Assembly (NCBI GenBank): GCA_964438865.1
Contig: CAYTMI010000006.1
Location: forward strand, 124,001-188,000
DNA from: G016234445 sp964438865
Lineage (GTDB): Bacteria; Chloroflexota; Dehalococcoidia; Tepidiformales; Tepidiformaceae
Reading direction: 5' to 3'
DNA length: 64,000 nt
Below, piece after piece: positions 58,952-64,000 of the stretch (positions are counted from its first letter, which is position 1; every line of letters begins with the position of its first letter). A program made the position numbers and the translations under genes. Below the pieces are notes generated by a model. The model saw nothing but the letters and a program-made list of their open reading frames with translations, had not been told where the DNA came from and searched no databases.

Positions 58952-59460
58952 CCGAGCCCCACGAGCCCGCGACGTCCGCACCGCCCCGTGGGGAGCCGCT
59001 CAGGCCGGGCGAGGCTGCCCCCGCGTTCTCCCTCCCGGCGGTGGACAGCGTCGGCGCCACGGAAACGCTCGCATTCCCGGCCGCGCTCGACGGCCACCCC
59101 GGCCTGCTGGTGTTCTACCAGGATGACGGCATGCCGCTTTGCACCACCGAGTTGAAGGCGTTCGCGCAGGAGCATGAATTGCTCGCGGAGGCCGGCGTCC
59201 GCGTTTTCGGGATCAACACCAACGGCGTGGGCTCGCACGCGAAGTTCCAGGAGCGCGACCACTTTCCATTCCCGCTGATCAGCGACTTCCACGGCGAGGT
59301 GGTGAAGGCGTACGGCCTTTGGGACGCGGACGAGCGTAAGTCACGGCGCGCGGTGGTGGTGGTCGGGGAGGATGGGCTCGTGCGCCACGTGCAGGCCCAC
59401 TTCAACCCGGGGAACCTGTCGGCCTTCGAAGAGGTCTTCCGCGCGCTGGGGCTGGTGTAG
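58948..59460 (+). CDS. Peroxiredoxin (AhpC/TSA, one-Cys or atypical)
   Basis: The 170-residue protein has the thioredoxin-fold peroxiredoxin core: FSLPAVDSVG, LLVFYQDDGMPLCTTELKAF with peroxidatic Cys65, and FPLISDFHGEVVKAYGLW. The usual Thr three residues before the cysteine is Met here. No second cysteine is visible, so a one-Cys mechanism is likely. GTG start overlaps the methyltransferase stop. Confidence 0.87.
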   Translation: MTEPHEPATSAPPRGEPLRPGEAAPAFSLPAVDSVGATETLAFPAALDGHPGLLVFYQDDGMPLCTTELKAFAQEHELLAEAGVRVFGINTNGVGSHAKFQERDHFPFPLISDFHGEVVKAYGLWDADERKSRRAVVVVGEDGLVRHVQAHFNPGNLSAFEEVFRALGLV

Positions 59461-59470
59461 CCGGCGCGGC

Positions 59471-60712
59471 TCAGATCACCTTCTTCGCCTGCATCTCGTC
59501 CAGTTGGTCCGAGAAGTAGCCGAGCAGTTCGCCGTAGATGCGGTGGTTGTCGGCGCCGGGGGCGGTGGTGCCACGCCAGATCTTCGCCGGGGTCGCGGAG
59601 AAGCGGGGGATCGGGCCGGTGCCTCTCACCCTGCCCACCTGTTCGTCGTCCCATTCGATGTGGACGTTGCGGGCCTGGTAGTGCGGGTCTTCGGCCGCCA
59701 GCTGCGAACTGAGGATGGGGCTGCAGGCCACTCCCGCCTCGTTCAGGATCGCGATCACTTCGGACATCGTGTGCTCTTCCACCCAGCCCCGGAGGATAGC
59801 GTCGAACTCGATCCCGTTGGGGTCGTTGATGGCGGTACGGGCGTTCGCCCAGTGCGCGTCGTCCGGATCCAGTCCCAGCACGCGGCAGGTCTTGTCGAAG
59901 ATGGTCTGGGCCGGGGCGGCGATCACGACTGAGCCGTCCGAAGCCCGGAAGACGTCGTAGGGCTGGAAGGCGGGTGAGCGGTTGCCGCTCCGTTCGCGGA
60001 CGACGCCGAGCTGGAACCATTCGACCATGGTCCCCGCGAGGACAGAGTGGATCGCCTCAAACTGGGCGAGGTCGATGGACTGGCCCTGGCCGGTCTCCTT
60101 CGCGTGGAGGTGGGCGGCGAGGCAGGACGAAAGGCAGAACAGCGCCGTGATGTAGTCGGCGGTCCAGGGGGCGGCTCTCGTGGGGGGCTCCGGGTCGGGG
60201 AAGCCCGTCTGGTACATCGACCCGCCAAACGCCTGGCCGATCATGTCGTAGCTGGCGCGGCCGAGATACGAGGATTCGCCCGCCTGGCCGTAGCCGGAGA
60301 CGTGGCAGATGACGAGCTTCGGGTTGCGGGCAAGCACCGCTGTGTCGGTCAGCCCCCACTTCTCGTAGGTCCCGGGCTTGGAGCTTTCCATCCAGATGTC
60401 GGCGCGCTCGATGAGCTTGAAGAAGATGTCGCGGCCCTCGGGCTTGCTCATGTCGAGGGTGACGTTGAATTCGTTGCGGCGTTCGGCCAACCAACTGGTG
60501 CCGACTTCGCGCTTGCCGTCACGCCCCGGAACCTTCAGGCCGATCGTCCGCCAGGTGTCTTCGATGTGGGGATTCTCCACCTGGATGACTTCTGCTCCCC
60601 ACTGGGCGGCGAGCGCCGCCGCGAACGGCTGGGCGATCACCGAGCCGGTGGAGAGGATGCGGACTCCCTGGAGGGGGCCGAATTGGTCGGGGACGAGGGT
60701 CTGGCGGGTCAT
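59471..60712 (-). CDS. Family III CoA-transferase (CaiB/BaiF type)
   Basis: The 413-residue protein has the family start GPLQGVRILSTGSVIAQPFA, GAEVIQVENP, the catalytic Asp region RASYDMIGQAFGG, and ADYITALFCLSSCLAAHLHA. Such enzymes move CoA between acyl compounds. The substrate cannot be told; PKLVICHVSGYGQ is common to the family. ACGGAG precedes the ATG. It is divergent from the IscU-type gene. Confidence 0.88.
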   Translation of the reverse strand: MTRQTLVPDQFGPLQGVRILSTGSVIAQPFAAALAAQWGAEVIQVENPHIEDTWRTIGLKVPGRDGKREVGTSWLAERRNEFNVTLDMSKPEGRDIFFKLIERADIWMESSKPGTYEKWGLTDTAVLARNPKLVICHVSGYGQAGESSYLGRASYDMIGQAFGGSMYQTGFPDPEPPTRAAPWTADYITALFCLSSCLAAHLHAKETGQGQSIDLAQFEAIHSVLAGTMVEWFQLGVVRERSGNRSPAFQPYDVFRASDGSVVIAAPAQTIFDKTCRVLGLDPDDAHWANARTAINDPNGIEFDAILRGWVEEHTMSEVIAILNEAGVACSPILSSQLAAEDPHYQARNVHIEWDDEQVGRVRGTGPIPRFSATPAKIWRGTTAPGADNHRIYGELLGYFSDQLDEMQAKKVI

Positions 60713-60829
60713 GGCTGGCTCCGTTGTGGCTGGTTCCCGGTGGCCGGGGGTGCGGCGCAGAATACGCAGCGGCGCCGCACGAGGGAAGAGGGTTTGACGG
60801 GCCCGCCCTTGCGTCAGGAAGATGACCCC

Positions 60830-61210
60830 ATGGCCGCCTACTCCGACCTTGTCCTGGAACACTTCCAGAACCCGCGCAACGCCGGCGAAATCACCTCCCC
60901 GGACGGCGAAGCGACGACCGCCAACCCGGTCTGTGGCGACCGCATGCGAGTAACCATCCGCGTGAGCGATGGGCGGCTGGCGGAGGTTCGCTGGCAAACG
61001 CGGGGCTGCCCGCCCGCCATCGCCACCAGTTCCTTCGCCAGCGAAATGGTGCAAGGCTGGACGCTGGAAGAAGCAGGCGCGCTCACCCGCGAAGCCATCG
61101 CACGGGGGATCGGTGGGCTCCCGGCGGACAAGGTGCACTGCAGCGTGCTCGCCGCCGATGCCATCCGCTCGGCCATTGCCGACTACCGGCGGAAGCACCC
61201 CGGCAGCTAA
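60830..61210 (+). CDS. IscU/NifU-type iron-sulphur scaffold protein
   Basis: The 126-residue protein has the scaffold cysteines Cys35 (NPVCGDRM, with Asp37), Cys60 (RGCPPAIATSSFASE) and Cys104 (KVHCSVLAADAI). The start ATG follows AGGAAGA. No IscS or SufS gene is adjacent. It may support the window's iron-sulphur proteins (radical SAM, MutY, Nth, Rieske). Confidence 0.9.
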   Translation: MAAYSDLVLEHFQNPRNAGEITSPDGEATTANPVCGDRMRVTIRVSDGRLAEVRWQTRGCPPAIATSSFASEMVQGWTLEEAGALTREAIARGIGGLPADKVHCSVLAADAIRSAIADYRRKHPGS

Positions 61211-61227
61211 CCCGAGGCGGCGTGTCC

Positions 61228-61282
61228 CTTACCGAAACTATGCGTATGATCCGGCCAAATGGCGCCATCTGGCGCCGGTAAG
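61228..61282 (+). promoter_or_regulatory. Repeat-rich promoter/leader before the small membrane protein gene
   Basis: A TATGAT box (61245-61250) lies in a stretch bounded by CTTACCG (61228) and its inverse CGGTAAG (61276). Between them are two TGGCGCC units 2 bases apart. This could be an operator or a stem in the leader. No function known. Confidence 0.35.
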
Positions 61283-61301
61283 CCAGCGCTCCGGAGTCCC
61301 G

Positions 61302-61523
61302 ATGCTCGCCTATCTGCCGTTCCTGATCGACCCGCTCACCTTCGGCGTCGTCGCCATGCTCATCATGATGGGCTCGACGGTGATCTTGACCATCCCGCTT
61401 TTCGCAACGCGCGGGAGCACCCAGTTGATGTGGCTGGGCCTCGTCGGTTTCGCCCTCACGGCGGAGACGGCGCTGCTGGTCACGCTGGGGATCCTCGTGG
61501 ACCAGGGCAAGATCTGGAGCTGA
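61302..61523 (+). CDS. Small two-helix membrane protein (73 aa)
   Basis: The 73-residue protein has two or three hydrophobic segments (about 12-33 and 41-62; MLAYLPFLIDPLTFG at the start). GGAG lies six bases before the ATG. It is not recognised. It converges with the radical SAM gene. Confidence 0.6.
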   Translation: MLAYLPFLIDPLTFGVVAMLIMMGSTVILTIPLFATRGSTQLMWLGLVGFALTAETALLVTLGILVDQGKIWS

Positions 61524-61559
61524 TCTCCGGCCAGGGCGGCCGCCACCCGGCCTGGCGCC

Positions 61560-62477
61560 TCAGTCGACCGGCTGGGGGAGCCCCTGCACCCGGTGGTAGG
61601 CGCCGTTGAAGACCGCATAGGCCCCGCAGCGGCTGCAATCGACGTTGTTCCCGTAGCAGCAGAAGGTCTTTTCGAAGTTCCCACCGTCACCCATGTAGAG
61701 CGGGAGCATGTGCCGCATCACGCAGGGCTCGCCGTTTTCGCCCGTGAACTCCAGCGCCCGATCCGACTTCATCATCTCCAGGGCGGCGATGTTCGACTTG
61801 ATCAGCTTCGGGTAGGCGCGCTTCACGGCGATGACGCGGTCCACCACCTCGTCGCGCTCGCGGAGGTCGTCCCAGGCGAGTTCGCTGTGTTCACCCTTGC
61901 TCGGCACGTAGAAGGTGAAGGCGAGGCCATCGACCGGCCAATCCTTGACGCCCTCGACGAACTCTTCGATCGCCGGCGCGTTCTCGCGCGTGATGGTCAT
62001 CTGGAGGATGACGTTGGTGCCGTCGTTGGGGTCGCGCGCGAAGATCGCGTCCTTCACCTTGCGGTAGACGCCGTCGCCGCGGATCGGGTCGTTGTAGGCC
62101 TCGGGGCCATCGAGGCTGACCGTGACGAGGTGGCCCGGCGCCGAAGGGATGCCGTAGGTGCCGTTCGTGACAATCGAGCTTCGGGGGAAGAGCCCCATCG
62201 CTTCGAGCACGAACCTCTTGCGGATCATCGGCTCGCCGCCCATAAAGAGCATGGATTCGATGTGGTGCTTGTCGCGGAGGACGCCGAGCTGATAGAGCAT
62301 CGTCGCGTCGTCCATCTTGTCTTTGGGCGCGTTCGGGTTGTCGGCACGAAAGACAAAGCAGTGCCGGCAGGAGAGGTTGCAGACGTTCGTGACGTTGACG
62401 AGGGCCGACCGGAAGGTGCGGTCGCCGAAGTCTGTGGGCTCCCGGAGGACGATGTCAGGTTCGGAAATCAGCGTCAT
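61560..62477 (-). CDS. Radical SAM protein with Cys-rich C-terminus
   Basis: The 305-residue protein has the CxxxCxxC cluster (Cys33, 37, 40; CNLSCRHC), GGEPM, and the mid-barrel VTVSLDGP. The C-terminal 45 residues have five cysteines (FCCYGNNVDCSRCG), which may hold an auxiliary cluster as in SPASM proteins. A peptide- or metabolite-modifying role is possible, but no substrate gene is seen beside it. The HTH gene at 62552 is next upstream. Confidence 0.85.
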   Translation of the reverse strand: MTLISEPDIVLREPTDFGDRTFRSALVNVTNVCNLSCRHCFVFRADNPNAPKDKMDDATMLYQLGVLRDKHHIESMLFMGGEPMIRKRFVLEAMGLFPRSSIVTNGTYGIPSAPGHLVTVSLDGPEAYNDPIRGDGVYRKVKDAIFARDPNDGTNVILQMTITRENAPAIEEFVEGVKDWPVDGLAFTFYVPSKGEHSELAWDDLRERDEVVDRVIAVKRAYPKLIKSNIAALEMMKSDRALEFTGENGEPCVMRHMLPLYMGDGGNFEKTFCCYGNNVDCSRCGAYAVFNGAYHRVQGLPQPVD

Positions 62478-62551
62478 GTGGCTCCGCCATGCGAACGGTC
62501 TCGCTCACGGCCAACCTTAGCACGCCGCGCAAGCCCCCGGGCAAGAGGCTG

Positions 62552-62770
62552 TTAGAGCAGTCGGCGGATGGGCTTGCGGCCAGGCCGAGGGTCGTAGTTG
62601 CTCTTGAACATCTCGAGCTTGTCGCGCTCGATAAGGTACTTCCCTGCGAAGAGCGTCGCCGGGAGCTTCTTCTGCTTGATGAGCCGGCGGAGGCTCTGCG
62701 GGTGGATGGCAAGCTCGCGCGCCGCCTCCACCAGGTCCAGGTAGTTTTCGAACGGGGTGATGACTGCCAT
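62552..62770 (-). CDS. Small helix-turn-helix (excisionase/MerR-like) protein
   Basis: A 72-residue protein: DLVEAARELAIHPQSLRRLIKQKKLPATLF then GKYLIERDKLEMF, the pattern of excisionase-type DNA-binding domains. GGGAGGGAG lies upstream. No integrase or phage gene is near, so it is more likely a regulator than a phage factor. Confidence 0.8.
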   Translation of the reverse strand: MAVITPFENYLDLVEAARELAIHPQSLRRLIKQKKLPATLFAGKYLIERDKLEMFKSNYDPRPGRKPIRRLL

Positions 62771-62887
62771 CGCCAGGGTCTCCCTCCCATGGTAAATGGG
62801 GGCCGCTGCTTCGCCTGCGGTTTCAATGGATCAACCGCTTAGGCAGAAACGAAGATTAGCAAACCCGGGCCATTATTGTCTACACCC

Positions 62888-64000
62888 CTATGCAATTTCC
62901 CCGGGGGCCTCCGCCGCAGGGAACAGCCGCCGGGTGACGAACACCAGCCGCCGCCCGCCAAAGGTCGTGCAGAGGAGCGTGACCCGCTCCCCCGTCAGCG
63001 TGCCAAGGAGCCGCCGGAGTTCGTCCGGCTCGACCGGGAACGCCCGCCGCCGAATCTCGTCGGGCCGCCAGCCACGGGACTTCAGAAGGTCCCGCAGACG
63101 CGCCACCGAGAAGTCGACTGGCTCCATCACTTCGAACGTCGCACAAAGGGGGTCGAACACCGGCTCGGCCGAGGTCAGGTAGGCGACCTCCGGGTCCATC
63201 ATCCGGGCGCCGGTGCGGTGGGCAAGATGGCGCACCAGCCCGGCCCGGGTCACGCACGACTCAGGATCGAGGATGAACGGGCCCGGCGGCACGGTTTCGG
63301 GCGATGCTTCCGGCGCCTCGGACGTGAGTTCTTCCCCCGCTGGCAGGAGCACGGCCCGGCGCAGCCCCGCCACTGCGTCGCCGCCGAACCAGACTGCGCA
63401 TTCGCGGAGCCCGCGGCCAAGCTGGACGAACTCCGCCTCCGCCGTCGCCGGGAGGTATCGCCGGTCGATCCCCGGCGGGCCTTTGACGACCGCCGCCGCG
63501 GCGCCTTCCGCGAGCGAGATCGTCACGTCCCATGGGGGCGTGAAAGCGCGGGGGTCGAACGCGCGCGCCCCGCCGGCGCGACGCGAAGGGTCCAGGAGGG
63601 CAGCGTGGCGAGAGAGGACGAAGGGCGGCCGGGTTGCGTCTCCGCGGACGACGGAAGCCGCTGAGACGTTGGCGGCAGCGAGGAGCGCCGTGGGTCGGTC
63701 GCGTTCGAGGCCGGCAGTCGGGGTGCCGGTCGCGGCCACCGCCCGCAGGTCGCCCCCGATGCCGCAGGTGAGGTCCACCACGGCGAGGCCGAAGCTCGCG
63801 AGACGGGCGGCCCGCCGGCGCGCCACCAGGGGGTGCGTCATCATCTCGAGGCCGGCGGGGGAGTAAAGCGCGAGCGGGCTTTCGCCAAACCGTTCGCGTG
63901 CCTTCGCCGAGAGCGTGACCTGCTCCGCCAGCGCCGCGGCCTCGCCGGGGTCCCACGATTCGCGGAGGACCGCCGAGAGCCGGTGCAGGGGCAGCGCTGC
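62888..64000 (-). CDS. THUMP-like-domain class I SAM methyltransferase (partial, start missing)
   Basis: The frame is open to the right edge; 370 residues are in the window. SAM motif VDLTCGIGGDLRAVAATG, then LERDRPT, LLDPSRRAGG, DVTISLAEGAAAAV and a C-terminal THUMP-like domain (LRDLLKSRGWRPDEIRRRAF, LLCTTFGGRRLVFV). Members are common in actinobacteria and Chloroflexota and are thought to modify RNA. N-terminus lies beyond the window. Confidence 0.85.
   Translation of the reverse strand, partial: AALPLHRLSAVLRESWDPGEAAALAEQVTLSAKARERFGESPLALYSPAGLEMMTHPLVARRRAARLASFGLAVVDLTCGIGGDLRAVAATGTPTAGLERDRPTALLAAANVSAASVVRGDATRPPFVLSRHAALLDPSRRAGGARAFDPRAFTPPWDVTISLAEGAAAAVVKGPPGIDRRYLPATAEAEFVQLGRGLRECAVWFGGDAVAGLRRAVLLPAGEELTSEAPEASPETVPPGPFILDPESCVTRAGLVRHLAHRTGARMMDPEVAYLTSAEPVFDPLCATFEVMEPVDFSVARLRDLLKSRGWRPDEIRRRAFPVEPDELRRLLGTLTGERVTLLCTTFGGRRLVFVTRRLFPAAEAPGEIA

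Noticed and set aside
62552..62770. Excisionase-like gene as evidence of a prophage
   Set aside because: No integrase, capsid or att-like repeat nearby; neighbours are chromosomal genes.

Overview
This 64 kb window is a G+C-rich (roughly two thirds G+C) bacterial chromosome segment with about 70 genes, mostly housekeeping, packed into short operons whose start and stop codons often overlap by 1-8 bases. GTG and TTG starts are common. The gene content (split cytochrome b with Rieske and fused cytochrome c, YvcK with a membrane anchor, DUF4389 proteins, GatB beside a GltX/tRNA-Gln pair, geranylgeranyl-reductase-type flavoprotein) suggests an aerobic or facultative Chloroflexota-like bacterium. 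That placement is inference from gene content, not from a marker phylogeny.

Layout. 1-5200: purL (cut by the edge), two DUF4389 membrane proteins, then a disturbed zone where the 3' end of purQ occurs three times and two small inserts (an unknown membrane-anchored protein; a hicBA toxin-antitoxin pair) lie between the copies. 5.2-9.5 kb: pgpH, a HAD phosphatase, yqeY, rpsU and two tiny desulforedoxin-like genes. 9.6-13.9 kb: a five-gene cytochrome bc operon ending in a cytochrome c / LysM / cupredoxin fusion. 14-24.7 kb: glycosyltransferase, cyclophilin, mutY, queA, rlmN, fmt, a solute-binding protein, secG, yvcK. 24.7-35 kb: gatB, a GtrA/PMT-type glycosylation pair, selD (itself apparently a selenoprotein), a GGR flavoprotein, nth, RDD and metallopeptidase-like membrane proteins. 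35-44 kb: tRNA-Gln, gltX, rluD-type synthase, lspA, a molybdopterin oxidoreductase, ridA, recN, nadK, tlyA, ybaK, a UbiA prenyltransferase. 45-54 kb: clpX-clpP-tig, an Opp/Dpp-type transporter without its ATPases, aspS. 54-55.6 kb: a short insert that seems to have truncated a NUDIX gene. 55.6-64 kb: ModE-like and MarR-like regulators, phosphatase, truncated hemoglobin, MidA-type methyltransferase, peroxiredoxin, CoA-transferase, an IscU-type scaffold, a radical SAM protein and a THUMP-like methyltransferase (cut by the edge).

How it fits together. Translation and protein quality control dominate: an indirect Gln-tRNA route (GltX with GatCAB) is suggested by gatB and by gltX lying beside tRNA-Gln; rRNA/tRNA modification is done by RlmN, QueA, TlyA and an RluA-family enzyme; folding and proteolysis by trigger factor and ClpXP. 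The bc complex supplies quinol oxidation, with electrons probably passed to the fused cytochrome c/copper domain.

The most notable signals are (i) stacked insertions at the 3' end of purQ, one of which places a hicBA promoter across the purQ stop codon; (ii) an in-frame TGA at codon 17 of selD in the catalytic motif; (iii) the cytochrome c-LysM-cupredoxin fusion; and (iv) a recurring TANNNT box exactly 6 bases before the start codon of nine genes, indicating widespread leaderless transcription.
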